Source: Pontivivens marinum (GTDB lineage: Bacteria > Pseudomonadota > Alphaproteobacteria > Rhodobacterales > Rhodobacteraceae). Taken from it: 64,000 bases of DNA. The position numbers were made by a program, and so were the translations under genes. The DNA is taken from contig NZ_OCTN01000005.1 of NCBI RefSeq assembly GCF_900231835.1, positions 62,001 to 126,000 of the forward strand, written 5' to 3'. Below the pieces are notes generated by a model. The model worked only from the letters and a program-made list of their open reading frames with translations, did not search any database and was not told the DNA's origin. Positions 46,924 to 56,021 of this stretch are shown here, piece by piece (position 1 is the stretch's first letter; each line of letters starts with the position of its first letter).

Positions 46924-47598
46924 ATGACGCTGATCCTGATCCCCGGCCATCTATGCGACAGCCGCCTATACGCACCGCAAACGCAGCAGCGCGACGACAT
47001 CATCATTGCCGATGTCACGCAGGATGATGATCTGGGCGCTATGGCGAATCGGTTGCTGGCCACTGCGCCGGAACAGTTCGATCTGGGCGGGCTGTCGATG
47101 GGCGGCATGATCGCGATGGAGGTTCTGGCCCGCGCCCCCCACCGTGTACGCCGCGCCTGCCTGATGGCAACCGACCCCACAGCCGCCCGACAGGTGGAGC
47201 AGGACTGGCGCGCCGGAATGCAGGCGAATGTGCGGGCCGACGGTCTGGCCGCATTCTCGACCCCGTTCACGGCCATGTTCTTTGCCCATGATACGGATGT
47301 TGCCGCCCGTCTGGCCGCGCCGGTTGCGGAAATGGTCGCGGCTATGGATGAGGATCTATATCACCGCCAATCCAACGCGCTGAACACACGGCGGGACATG
47401 TTGGAACGGTTGGCCGATTGCGCGGTGCCAGTACAGATCATCGTCGGGTCCGAGGATCGGATTTGCCCGCCAAAGCTGCACCAGAAACTGGCCGCCGCCC
47501 TGCCCAATGCGACCCTGACACAGGTTGACGGCTGCGGGCATCTGGTCAGTCTGGAACGCCCCGATGTGGTGAACGAAATTTTGCACAGCCCCGGTTGA
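46924..47598 (+). CDS. alpha/beta hydrolase
   Basis: A 224-residue serine hydrolase. The nucleophile elbow is GLSMGG, the acid is in VGSEDRICPPK and the base in DGCGHLVSLERP; together they give the complete catalytic triad of a short alpha/beta-hydrolase with a small cap. GGAG precedes the ATG by 8 bases. It lies just upstream of the ureide cluster on the same strand as allE, but the 101-base gap does not prove a link. The substrate is unknown. Confidence 0.87.
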   Translation: MTLILIPGHLCDSRLYAPQTQQRDDIIIADVTQDDDLGAMANRLLATAPEQFDLGGLSMGGMIAMEVLARAPHRVRRACLMATDPTAARQVEQDWRAGMQANVRADGLAAFSTPFTAMFFAHDTDVAARLAAPVAEMVAAMDEDLYHRQSNALNTRRDMLERLADCAVPVQIIVGSEDRICPPKLHQKLAAALPNATLTQVDGCGHLVSLERPDVVNEILHSPG

Positions 47599-47699
47599 TT
47601 GCCAAATTTTCCCGAAAGGTGCTGTCGCCCCATTGCGGGTGGATCATCCTATGCCGTAACCACATATTTATATGACGTAATGTCGCATCAGGAGCCGCC

Positions 47700-48542
47700 A
47701 TGTCACCCAAGTATTTTGCCCCCACAGGCGGGCACCCCGGGCAGGAGCAGCTTCTAACCGACCGCGCCGTTTTCACCGATGCCTATGCCGTGATCCCCAA
47801 GGGGACGATGCGCGATATAGTTACCAGTTTTCTGCCCTTTTGGGAGAAAACGCGCCTATGGGTGATCGCCCGCCCGATGAGCGGTTTTTCCGAGACATTC
47901 TCGCAATATATCATGGAGGTCGCCCCCGGTGGCGGGTCCGACCGGCCTGAATCCGACCCTGACGCGCAGGGCGTTCTGTTCGTGGTGGAGGGGGAGGCAA
48001 CCCTGACCGTCAACGGCGAGACGCATGTTCTGGCCGAAGGTGGGTACGCTTACCTACCGCCGTCCAGCGGCTGGACGCTGCACAATGCCAGCGATCAAAC
48101 CCTGCGGTTCCACTGGATTCGCAAGGCCTATGAAGCGGTGAACGGCCTCGACCAACCCGATGTTATCATCGCGAACGAGCAGGACATCCCCCCCACCATC
48201 ATGCCGGATACGGACGGTAAATGGGGGACGACCCGCTTTGTCGACCCCGCCGATCTGCGTCATGACATGCACGTCACCATTGTGACGTTTGAGCCGGGGG
48301 CGGTTATCCCCTTCCTTGAAACGCATGTGATGGAACACGGGCTATATGTGTTGGAGGGTAAGGCCGTTTACCGCCTGAACAGCGACTGGGTTGAGGTCGA
48401 GGCAGGCGACTACATGTGGCTGCGCGCCTTTTGCCCGCAGGCCTGTTATGCGGGTGGCCCCGGTAAGTTCCGGTATTTGCTGTATAAAGACGTGAACCGG
48501 CATATGGGCTTGCGTCCCTTGGCCGCGCCGAACCGGCGATAG
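47700..48542 (+). CDS. allE: (S)-ureidoglycine aminohydrolase
   Basis: Double-cupin enzyme that converts (S)-ureidoglycine to (S)-ureidoglycolate and ammonia in purine breakdown. The 280-residue protein carries an N-terminal cupin (QYIMEVAPGGGSDRPESDPD, FVVEGEATLTVNGETH, LAEGGYAYLPPSSGWTL). The second cupin has MHVTIVTFEPGAVIPFLETH, VMEHGLYVLEGKAVYRLNSD and EAGDYMWLRAFCPQACYAGG, and holds the metal site (E/H ligands, ending YLLYKDVNRH). The order and strings match YlbA/UGHY proteins. It stands alone on the plus strand, ahead of the BhcC-like gene, in the ureide region. Confidence 0.93.
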   Translation: MSPKYFAPTGGHPGQEQLLTDRAVFTDAYAVIPKGTMRDIVTSFLPFWEKTRLWVIARPMSGFSETFSQYIMEVAPGGGSDRPESDPDAQGVLFVVEGEATLTVNGETHVLAEGGYAYLPPSSGWTLHNASDQTLRFHWIRKAYEAVNGLDQPDVIIANEQDIPPTIMPDTDGKWGTTRFVDPADLRHDMHVTIVTFEPGAVIPFLETHVMEHGLYVLEGKAVYRLNSDWVEVEAGDYMWLRAFCPQACYAGGPGKFRYLLYKDVNRHMGLRPLAAPNRR

Positions 48543-48665
48543 GGTTGCGCGCACGCGCTACGGGACATTCGCTGAACGCATGGACTTGGTGCTTTTAACC
48601 GCGCCAATCCCACGGCTAATCTGCGCCCATCAACCGGCAATGCAGATTACGCGAGGGGATTTTTC

Positions 48666-49829
48666 ATGAGCGCAGCAACCAATTTCGACGGGCTCGAGGT
48701 CGGCTATGATATCCCCGCACTGCCCGGCATGGATGAGGCTGATATTCAGACGCCGTGCCTGATACTGGATCTGGACGCGCTGGAAACCAACATCAAGAAG
48801 ATGGGCGATTACGTTCGCGCCCATAACATGCGCCTGCGCGTTCACTGCAAGATGCACAAATCGGTCGATATCGCCAAATTGCAGCAAACGCTGGGCGGCG
48901 CGGTGGGGGTGTGTTGTCAAAAGGTATCCGAGGCGGAGGTTTTCGCCCGTGGTGGCATCACCGATATCCTGATCACCAATGAGGTGACGGATCCCCTGAA
49001 AATCGACCGTCTGGCCCGTATGCCCAAACTGGGCGCGCGGATTTTGTGCTGCGTTGATGATCCCGAAAATGTCGCCGCCCTGTCCGCCGCCGCCGTCAAG
49101 CATGGCACGCAGATCGAGGCCTTGGTCGAGATTGATTGTGGCGCGAACCGCTGCGGCGTGGAAACCGCGCAGGAGGTGGTCGAGATCGCGCAGCTGATCG
49201 ACGCCGCTGAGGGGCTGAAATTCGCAGGGATTCAGGCCTATCAGGGCGCTATGCAACATATCGACCTATACGATGATCGCCGCGCCGCTGTGGACAGTGC
49301 CGTGACGCAAGTCACCGAGGCGGTTGATGCATTGCGGGCGCATGGTTTGGAATGCGATATCGTGGGCGGCGGCGGCACCGGCTCCTATCAATTCGAGAGC
49401 GAGTCGGGGGTTTATAATGAGCTGCAATGCGGCTCCTACGCGTTTATGGATGCCGATTACGGGCGCATTCTGGATAAATCCGGCCACCGGATCGATTATG
49501 GTGAATGGCGTAATGCCCTGTTCATCCTGACCAGCGTGATGAGCCATACAAAGGTGGATCAAGCTGTCGTTGATGCGGGGCTAAAGGTGCAGTCGCTGGA
49601 TAGCGGGCTGCCGATTATCTTTGGTCGCAACGATGTCGAATACCTCAATTGCTCGGATGAACATGGTGAGGTCGCGGATCCCCGTGGTGCGTTGAAAATC
49701 AATGACAAGCTGCGGCTGGTTCCCGGTCACTGCGATCCGACCTGCAATTTGCATGATTGGTATGTTGGCGTGCGCAAAGGCAAGGTTGAGTCGCTGTGGC
49801 CCGTTTCGGCCCGTGGCAAGGCATTCTGA
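48666..49829 (+). CDS. bhcC: beta-hydroxyaspartate / D-threonine-type aldolase (BhcC-like)
   Basis: A PLP-dependent aldolase of 387 residues, the exact length I recall for the Paracoccus beta-hydroxyaspartate aldolase. It opens GYDIPALPGMDE and has the PLP lysine region VHCKMHKSVDIAK (K62), CGANRCGVET, QAYQGAMQHIDL and VGGGGTGSYQFES. It ends with the metal-binding PGHCDPTCNLHDWYVGV (H355, D357) and WPVSARGKAF. In the beta-hydroxyaspartate cycle BhcC joins glyoxylate and glycine; related enzymes split D-3-hydroxyaspartate or D-threonine. bhcA, bhcB, bhcD and the usual regulator are absent nearby, so this copy is either isolated or adapted to the glyoxylate made by the surrounding ureide enzymes. 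Confidence 0.85.
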   Translation: MSAATNFDGLEVGYDIPALPGMDEADIQTPCLILDLDALETNIKKMGDYVRAHNMRLRVHCKMHKSVDIAKLQQTLGGAVGVCCQKVSEAEVFARGGITDILITNEVTDPLKIDRLARMPKLGARILCCVDDPENVAALSAAAVKHGTQIEALVEIDCGANRCGVETAQEVVEIAQLIDAAEGLKFAGIQAYQGAMQHIDLYDDRRAAVDSAVTQVTEAVDALRAHGLECDIVGGGGTGSYQFESESGVYNELQCGSYAFMDADYGRILDKSGHRIDYGEWRNALFILTSVMSHTKVDQAVVDAGLKVQSLDSGLPIIFGRNDVEYLNCSDEHGEVADPRGALKINDKLRLVPGHCDPTCNLHDWYVGVRKGKVESLWPVSARGKAF

Positions 49830-49837
49830 GCCCCAAA

Positions 49838-49864
49838 AGGGTCCGACTGGTGCAGCCGGACCCT
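49838..49864. terminator. 8-bp hairpin between convergent genes
   Basis: AGGGTCCG and CGGACCCT pair perfectly around 11 bases between the stop codons of the aldolase and the permease. No T-run is present. Confidence 0.45.
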
Positions 49865-49880
49865 AATGATAGCGGCGGGC

Positions 49881-51314
49881 TTATTTGCTGCCCATCGATC
49901 CCTCACCCTTACCCGACAGGCCGCCGGAAACCTCCTCGGTTGCCTCGGCTGTTAGATCCTCGGGCAAGAGCAGGTTCAGCACGATGGCGATCAGGGCAGC
50001 AGGCAGCAGGCCCGATGTCATCAGAACGCGCAGGGCATCGGGCAGGTATTGCACCGCCTTAGGTTCCAATTGCAGGCCCAGACCCACCGACAGCGCAATT
50101 GCAAAGATCACCATATTGCGGCGGTTCCAGTTCACATCGGACAGCATCGAGATGCCCGAGGCCACAACCATGCCGAACATCACAATCACGCCGCCGCCCA
50201 GAACCTCGATCGGGATGGTGTTGATGACCGCGCCCACCTTGGGGATCAGGCCGCAGATAATCAGGAAGATCGCGCCGATGGTCACCACATGGCGGCTCAT
50301 CACACCTGTCATCGCGATCAAGCCAACATTCTGGCTGAAGGACGTGTTCGGGAACCCGCCAAAGATACCGGCAATCGCGGAACCGACACCGTCCGCATAG
50401 GTGGCGCCCTGAATCTCGGCCTCCGTCGCCTCGCGCCCGGCGCCGCCCTTGGTAATACCGGACACGTCGCCAACGGTTTCAACTGCGGAAACGAACGCCA
50501 TCAGACAGAAACCGATGATCGCGGCGAAGCTCAGCTCGAACCCGTATTTGAACGGCATCGGGAATTGGAACACCGATGCACGGCCCCAGCTATTGGCGAT
50601 ACCGTCCAGGGTAACCATGCCCATCATCATCGCATAGAAATAGCCAACGAAAATGCCGATCACGACCGCAGATACGGACAGCATGCCACGGGCAAAGAAC
50701 TTCAGCCCCAGCGTCACAAAGATCACGACCAGCGCGGCGGACCAGTTCAGCAGCGATCCATATTCGGGCGAGTTGATCGCAGGAACGCCACCGGCGGCGT
50801 ATTGAATGCCAACCTTCACCAGTGCCAGACCGATCATCGTCACCACCAGACCCGTCACCAGTGGCGGTAGGGCGAAGCGGATTTTGCCGATTACCGTTCC
50901 CAGCAGGGCGTGGAACAGGCCGCCGACCAGAACACCGCCGAACAGGGCTGGCAGTGCCTCAACACCCTTGCCCGCAACCAGCGGGATCATGATCGGGATA
51001 AATGCAAAGCTGGTGCCCTGCACGATTGGCAGGCGCGCGCCGACCGGCCCCAGACCGATGGTTTGAAACAGTGTCGCAATGCCCGCAAACAGCATCGACA
51101 TCTGGATCAGGTAGGTCATATCGGGAAAGCCGCTGGCCCCCGCATCCGAGCCAAAGCCAAATCCGGCCGCGCCCGCAATGATGATAGCCGGTGTCACATT
51201 CGACACGAACATCGCCAAGACGTGTTGAATGCCCAACGGGATCGCCTGGTGTAGGGCCGGTGTGTAATTAGGATCGCGCAGTTGTTCCGGCGTTCCGATT
51301 GTGGTGTCTGCCAT
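49881..51314 (-). CDS. urate/xanthine permease (NCS2 family)
   Basis: A 477-residue inner-membrane nucleobase:cation symporter-2. About twelve to fourteen hydrophobic helices are visible, with PLGIQHVLAMFVSNVTPAII near the N-terminus and the QGTSFAFIPIMIPLV helix. The family motif region is FPNTSFSQNVGLIAMTGVMS and is followed by IPIEVLGGGVIVMFGMVVAS. It is the third gene after puuE-uraD and allA (59-base gap), which supports urate or xanthine as the substrate. The ATG at 51314 starts before the first helix and leaves out 31 unlikely codons. Confidence 0.93.
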   Translation of the reverse strand: MADTTIGTPEQLRDPNYTPALHQAIPLGIQHVLAMFVSNVTPAIIIAGAAGFGFGSDAGASGFPDMTYLIQMSMLFAGIATLFQTIGLGPVGARLPIVQGTSFAFIPIMIPLVAGKGVEALPALFGGVLVGGLFHALLGTVIGKIRFALPPLVTGLVVTMIGLALVKVGIQYAAGGVPAINSPEYGSLLNWSAALVVIFVTLGLKFFARGMLSVSAVVIGIFVGYFYAMMMGMVTLDGIANSWGRASVFQFPMPFKYGFELSFAAIIGFCLMAFVSAVETVGDVSGITKGGAGREATEAEIQGATYADGVGSAIAGIFGGFPNTSFSQNVGLIAMTGVMSRHVVTIGAIFLIICGLIPKVGAVINTIPIEVLGGGVIVMFGMVVASGISMLSDVNWNRRNMVIFAIALSVGLGLQLEPKAVQYLPDALRVLMTSGLLPAALIAIVLNLLLPEDLTAEATEEVSGGLSGKGEGSMGSK

Positions 51315-51373
51315 AGTGAATATTCCCTGTCCTGAAGGTGAGAGAACCAACCTTTGCGATCGGCATTTTTTAT

Positions 51374-51859
51374 TTATTCCCCAATGAGGTAAGGCGTATC
51401 GAACCAATGCTCCTGCAAATTTGCGCCCTGTCCGATGCGGTCCACGACTGCAAATAATCCCGGCTCATGCAGGGGCGTTAGAACCCCGTGCCATGTGCCG
51501 CGATGGAAATTGATGCCCTGCCCCGCCTGCGTGATGAACACCTGCGGGCGGCCCGGAATGCCGTTCTGATCCGGTGCGACGACCACGATAAAGGGATCGT
51601 GGCTCATCGGTAGGAACGCTTGGCTACCCTGCGGGTGACGTTCCACCATATCCAGCGTGATGGGCAGGGTACGGGGCTGGGCCTTGAACAGGCTAATGCC
51701 TGCGCGCCCGTCCACGATGTCGAGGTTTGCGCGGTCGTGATAGCGCCCGCACAGGCCCTGATTGATGATTTTATCCGGTGCGCCGGACACGTCGAGCACA
51801 TCGCCATAGGGCGCGAAGAGTTCGGCGGTTAGCGGTGTGATGGGCAATTGGGTGCTCAT
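51374..51859 (-). CDS. allA: ureidoglycolate lyase
   Basis: Splits (S)-ureidoglycolate to glyoxylate and urea, the last step of ureide breakdown. The 161-residue protein shows PLTAELFAPYGDVLD, INQGLCGRYHD, MVERHPQGSQAFLPMSHDPF and VVVAPDQNGIPGRP. It continues INFHRGTWHGVLTPL, all features of the AllA family (cupin-like fold, with the HxxSQAFLP region). It overlaps the PuuE-UraD gene by 4 bases and precedes the permease. Confidence 0.95.
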   Translation of the reverse strand: MSTQLPITPLTAELFAPYGDVLDVSGAPDKIINQGLCGRYHDRANLDIVDGRAGISLFKAQPRTLPITLDMVERHPQGSQAFLPMSHDPFIVVVAPDQNGIPGRPQVFITQAGQGINFHRGTWHGVLTPLHEPGLFAVVDRIGQGANLQEHWFDTPYLIGE

Positions 51860-53268
51860 CCTGCGAACTTCTCGATCAGGCGCAGCTGGGCGATGCGCTC
51901 CACCTGTTTGCAGGCGGCGGCGAATTCTGTTGCGCGGTCGTTTTCCACGCGCTGCTGGAACGCCTGTAGGATCGACGCCTTGGTGTTGTCACGCACGGCA
52001 ATGATGAACGGAAAGCCAAATTTGGCGGTGTACGCATCGTTCAGCGTGGTGAAAGCATCGCGTTCTGCATCGGTCAGCGCGTCCAACCCGACGGAGGCTT
52101 GCTCTGCCGTGGATTCCGCCGTCAGACGTTTGGCGCTGGCCAGCTTTCCGGCCAGATCGGGATGCGCGGTCAGCACCCCCAGACGTTGCTCGGGTGAGGC
52201 GCTGCGGAAAATACGGGACAGTGCCTGATGGATACCCTGCGCGGTATCATCGGTATGGCCCAGTTCCAGCGCATGTGCGCCCTGCGCGATCCACGGGCTA
52301 TGCTCGAAGATACCGCCGAATTCCGCCACAAAGGTTTCGCGATCCATCTCCGAGGGGCGATCCTGTTGTACAGGCGGGTTTTGCATGGCCCAATGTTCCG
52401 CGATTTGTAGGCGGGTGGCGAACCAGACGCCCTCATGCGATTTGAAATGCTCAATGGCGCGGCGTAGCGCGGCGGCGCGGCCCGGACGGCCGATCAGGCG
52501 ACAATGCAGCCCGATGGACAGCATTTTGGGGGCGCAGGCAACGCCCTCCTCATATAGATAATCAAAGCTGTCCTTGAGATAGCTTTCAAACTGATCACCA
52601 TTGGTAAAGCCCGCCTGAATGGCAAAACGCATATCGTTGCAATCCATGGTGTAGGGCACGATCAACTGATCGGTGCCGTCGAATTGCATCCAGTATGGCA
52701 GGTCATCGGCATAGCTATCCGCGATATAGGCGAACTGGCTGGTTTCCGCGGCGAGGCGAATGGTGTTGTTGGAACAACGCCCCGTATACCAACCGCGCGG
52801 GGGGGTGCCCGTAACCTCGGTATGCAGGCGGATCGCTTCGGCTATCTGGGCGCGCTCCTCGTCCTCGGGCATGTCCTTATGCTCGACCCATTTCAGGCCG
52901 TGGCTGGCGATCTCCCATCCGGCGGCGTGCATGGCGGCGACTTGCTCGGGCGCGCGGGCCAAGGCGGTGGCCACCCCGTAAACGGTGATCGGCAGATCCT
53001 GAAGCATCCGGTGAACCCGCCAAAATCCGGCCCGTGCGCCGTATTCATAGATGGATTCCATGTTCCAGTGCCGCTGACCGGCCCATGGCTGCGCGCCTGT
53101 AATCTCGGACAAAAATGCCTCGGATGCGGCATCGCCGTGCAGGATGTTGTTTTCGCCGCCCTCCTCGTAATTCAGTACGATCTGGACGGCGATTTTCGCG
53201 CCATTGGGCCAGTTCGCGGCAGGAGGCGTTGCGCCATATCCGGTCATATCTCGGGGGTAGCGGTTCAC
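51856..53268 (-). CDS. puuE: allantoinase PuuE fused to OHCU decarboxylase UraD
   Basis: A 470-residue fusion. Residues 1-305 are the metal-independent allantoinase of the polysaccharide-deacetylase fold: VLNYEEGGENNILHGD, YEYGARAGFWRVHRML, EIASHGLKWVEHKDM, WYTGRCSNNTIRL and then PYTMDCNDMRFAI. Residues about 310-470 are 2-oxo-4-hydroxy-4-carboxy-5-ureidoimidazoline decarboxylase (UraD): FGGIFEHSPWIAQGA with its active-site histidine, HPDLAGKLASAKRLTAES, and TTLNDAYTAKFGFPFIIAVRDNT (given in part). It therefore makes (S)-allantoin and opens it to allantoate. The same fusion occurs in many alphaproteobacteria. It is the first gene of the unit puuE-uraD/allA/permease and is divergent from uraH. 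Confidence 0.95.
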   Translation of the reverse strand: MNRYPRDMTGYGATPPAANWPNGAKIAVQIVLNYEEGGENNILHGDAASEAFLSEITGAQPWAGQRHWNMESIYEYGARAGFWRVHRMLQDLPITVYGVATALARAPEQVAAMHAAGWEIASHGLKWVEHKDMPEDEERAQIAEAIRLHTEVTGTPPRGWYTGRCSNNTIRLAAETSQFAYIADSYADDLPYWMQFDGTDQLIVPYTMDCNDMRFAIQAGFTNGDQFESYLKDSFDYLYEEGVACAPKMLSIGLHCRLIGRPGRAAALRRAIEHFKSHEGVWFATRLQIAEHWAMQNPPVQQDRPSEMDRETFVAEFGGIFEHSPWIAQGAHALELGHTDDTAQGIHQALSRIFRSASPEQRLGVLTAHPDLAGKLASAKRLTAESTAEQASVGLDALTDAERDAFTTLNDAYTAKFGFPFIIAVRDNTKASILQAFQQRVENDRATEFAAACKQVERIAQLRLIEKFAG

Positions 53269-53416
53269 GGGAACGTCCTTTCAGATTTAGATATCTGTAA
53301 TCCAAAACAATCAAAGTGGTTTTCAAAAAAAATGCGAAGGAGCATTCTGTCCTCCACGCTTTGCCGATTTTTGCAGTATCAGCCTATATAAGCGGAATAG
53401 TATAGGAGTAGCCCCG

Positions 53417-53770
53417 ATGACCGGATATCTGACAACTCACGTCCTAGACACGGCGCGCGGCTGCCCTGCGGCAGGACTGCGGATCGATCTGTACCGCATC
53501 GACGGTGAGGCCCGCACCCTGCTAAAGACCTGCGTGACCAATGATGACGGTCGCACGGATGAGCAAATTTTGCCCGCCGATCAGTTTGAAACCGGCACAT
53601 ATGAGCTGGTCTTTCACGCGGGTGCCTATCTGGACGCGACCGGCACACCGCCTGAAAGCCCGCGTTTTCTGGATATGATCCCGATCCGGTTCGGCATGTC
53701 GCAGGCCTCGCATTACCACGTGCCGCTGCTGCTATCGCCGTTCGGTTATTCCACCTATCGCGGCAGCTGA
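53417..53770 (+). CDS. uraH: 5-hydroxyisourate hydrolase
   Basis: Transthyretin-like enzyme that hydrolyses 5-hydroxyisourate to OHCU. The 117-residue protein has [20 protein letters not shown] with the active-site His, then the arginine in [29 protein letters not shown], and [19 protein letters not shown]. The C-terminal YRGS signature separates it from vertebrate transthyretin. It is divergent from puuE-uraD (148-base gap) and its last 16 bases overlap the 3' end of the convergent LysR gene. Confidence 0.97.
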   Translation: MTGYLTTHVLDTARGCPAAGLRIDLYRIDGEARTLLKTCVTNDDGRTDEQILPADQFETGTYELVFHAGAYLDATGTPPESPRFLDMIPIRFGMSQASHYHVPLLLSPFGYSTYRGS

Positions 53771-54687
53771 ACCTGTAGCGAGCTGTTGCGCACGGCCTGA
53801 CTGATCCGCTCGATCACGAATTCCATGAACAGGCGCGTTTTGGGGTCCTGCTGTTTGCGGTGGGTATATAGGCACGCCATCTGGATTGGCTCTGGCGGCG
53901 TCTGCGTGGCCACCGGCACCAAGCGGCCGGCGTGGATATGGTCGGACACCTCGAAGATCGGTTTCATCACGATGCCATGCCCGCCCAGCGCCCAATCGGT
54001 CAGCACGTCGCCATCATCGGATTCGTAGCGGCCCGTTACGCGAAACCGCTTGGGGCCGTCAGCCGTCATCAGCCGCCACTGGAATTCCGTCGCACCGGGA
54101 AACCGCAGGCTGATACATTCGTGCTGATCCGCAATCAGCGCATCCCCATTGGCCGGATTGCCCCGCGCCGCGATATAGTCCGGGGCGGCGCAGAGCACAC
54201 GCGGCACGTCGGCAATCTTGCGTATGCGCAGCTTGCTATCCTGCGGTTGGCCGAGGAAAAAGGCGAGGTCCAGCCCCTCTCCCGTCAAATCAACCTTACG
54301 ATCGGTCAGGCGCAGGCGGACCTGCACCTGCGGGTATTGTTCCAGAAAGGCGGGCACTTGCGGTGCGATCAGGCGACGACCAACGCCCAGCGGGGCGGCA
54401 ACATATAGCGATCCCTTGGGGTTATCGGTGATATTGACGATCTGCGCCTCGGCGCTTTCCACCGATTCCAGAATCTCGCACGCACCGGCATAAAATGCCT
54501 GCCCCTGTTCCGTCGGGGTCAGGCTGCGCGTTGTGCGCTGGAACAAACGCACGCTAAGGTGATCCTCAAGCTGGGAAATCCGCGCGGAGGTCACAGCGGG
54601 CGAAATCCGCATATCGCGCCCCGCCGCAGACATGCTGCCCAGTTCATAGACCCGCACAAAGGTGCGTATGTTATCGAGATAGGACAT
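53755..54687 (-). CDS. LysR-family regulator of the ureide cluster
   Basis: A 310-residue LTTR. The winged helix is at the N-terminus ([40 protein letters not shown]), followed by the effector domain from [20 protein letters not shown]. The ATG at 54687 gives the usual LysR start; 80 further in-frame codons upstream overlap the puuD start and have no similarity. It lies 97 bases divergent from puuD and at the heart of the urate genes, so it probably controls them. The gap contains TTG-N8-CAA (54709-54722 region), a possible LysR-type site. Confidence 0.92.
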   Translation of the reverse strand: MSYLDNIRTFVRVYELGSMSAAGRDMRISPAVTSARISQLEDHLSVRLFQRTTRSLTPTEQGQAFYAGACEILESVESAEAQIVNITDNPKGSLYVAAPLGVGRRLIAPQVPAFLEQYPQVQVRLRLTDRKVDLTGEGLDLAFFLGQPQDSKLRIRKIADVPRVLCAAPDYIAARGNPANGDALIADQHECISLRFPGATEFQWRLMTADGPKRFRVTGRYESDDGDVLTDWALGGHGIVMKPIFEVSDHIHAGRLVPVATQTPPEPIQMACLYTHRKQQDPKTRLFMEFVIERISQAVRNSSLQVQLPR

Positions 54688-54784
54688 TGTTCTGTTTTTT
54701 TTGATGCTGATTGATATTTTGCAAGAATAGCCCAGCAATAGCCTGTCGCCTAGTGTGCCACGAAATCGAATTTGGGAGTTTGCC

Positions 54785-56020
54785 ATGTATGATATGGCCG
54801 TCATGTGGGACTGGATCGCGTTTTCCGTCCGTTGGTTGCACGTCATCACCGCCATGGCGTGGATCGGTGCGTCGTTTTTCTTTATCGCGCTGGATCTGGG
54901 CCTGCGTAAGGCCTCCAATATGCCCACCGGTGTTCATGGTGAGGAATGGCAGGTTCATGGCGGCGGATTTTACCACATCCAGAAATATCTGGTGGCCCCC
55001 GAAAACATGCCCGAGCATCTGATCTGGCACAAATGGCAGAGCTATATCACGTGGGTTTCCGGCGCGGCCCTGCTGATGATCGTGTACTGGGTTGGGGGTG
55101 AGCTGTTCCTGCTGGACCCGACCAAGGCGGATCTGGCGCTGTGGCAGGGGATTATCATCTCCGCCGGATCGCTGATCATCGGCTGGCTGGCCTATGATTA
55201 TATGTGCAAGTCCAAGCTGGGCGAGCAGCCGACCCTGCTGATGCTGTTGTTGTTCGTCATTCTGGTGGTGATGGCGTGGGGCTATAACCAGATTTTCACC
55301 GGTCGCGCCGCGCTGCTGCATCTGGGCGCGTTTACCGCCACGATCATGACCGCCAACGTGTTTTTCCAGATCATGCCGAACCAGCGCATTGTTGTGGCCG
55401 ATCTAAAGGCAGGGCGCACGCCCGATGCGAAATACGGCAAGATTGCCAAGCTGCGCTCCACCCATAACAACTACCTGACGCTGCCGGTCGTGTTCCTGAT
55501 GCTGTCGAACCATTATCCGCTGGCCTTTGCCACGGAATATGCGTGGATCATTGCCAGCCTTATCTTCCTGACTGGCGTGACGATCCGGCATTATTTCAAC
55601 ACGATGCATTCCACGGGCAAGGGGCCGAACTGGACGTGGCTGGTCACGGTGATCCTGATGCTGGTCATCGCGTGGCTGTCCTCCGCCGGTACGGGCGAAA
55701 CGTGGGAGGACGCGCAGGCCCGTGATCTGACGCCCTATGAGCAACGCTATGCCGCTGCGGACGGGTTCGAGGATGCCTATATCGCCGTCGCGGGCAATTG
55801 TTCCATGTGCCATTCGCGCGAGCCATCGTGGCCCGGCATTCGCTGGGCGCCGCGCGGTGTCTATCTGGAGACGGAGGGCGATGTCGCGCGCCATGCCAGC
55901 CAGATTTACATGCATGCCGGTGTTAGCGCCGCCATGCCGCCCCCCAACGCGATCCAGATGGATGCGCAGGCCCGCGCGGATATCGTCGCATGGGTGCGAG
56001 AAGTCCGCGCAGGCAGTTAA
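54785..56020 (+). CDS. puuD: membrane-bound urate oxidase with cytochrome c domain
   Basis: PuuD oxidises urate to 5-hydroxyisourate and passes electrons to a c-type cytochrome instead of oxygen. The 411-residue protein has about eight membrane helices in an N-terminal DUF989 domain: RWLHVITAMAWIGASFFFIA, the conserved GGGFYHIQKYLVAPENMPEH and LIWHKWQSYITWVSGAALLM, then RSTHNNYLTLPVVFLMLSNH. The periplasmic C-terminal cytochrome domain carries heme motif CSMCH (C339, C342, H343) and a methionine ligand candidate in AAMPPPNAIQM. It is divergent from the LysR gene and is followed, convergently, by creatinase with a 1-base gap. Confidence 0.95.
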   Translation: MYDMAVMWDWIAFSVRWLHVITAMAWIGASFFFIALDLGLRKASNMPTGVHGEEWQVHGGGFYHIQKYLVAPENMPEHLIWHKWQSYITWVSGAALLMIVYWVGGELFLLDPTKADLALWQGIIISAGSLIIGWLAYDYMCKSKLGEQPTLLMLLLFVILVVMAWGYNQIFTGRAALLHLGAFTATIMTANVFFQIMPNQRIVVADLKAGRTPDAKYGKIAKLRSTHNNYLTLPVVFLMLSNHYPLAFATEYAWIIASLIFLTGVTIRHYFNTMHSTGKGPNWTWLVTVILMLVIAWLSSAGTGETWEDAQARDLTPYEQRYAAADGFEDAYIAVAGNCSMCHSREPSWPGIRWAPRGVYLETEGDVARHASQIYMHAGVSAAMPPPNAIQMDAQARADIVAWVREVRAGS

Positions 56021-56021
56021 T

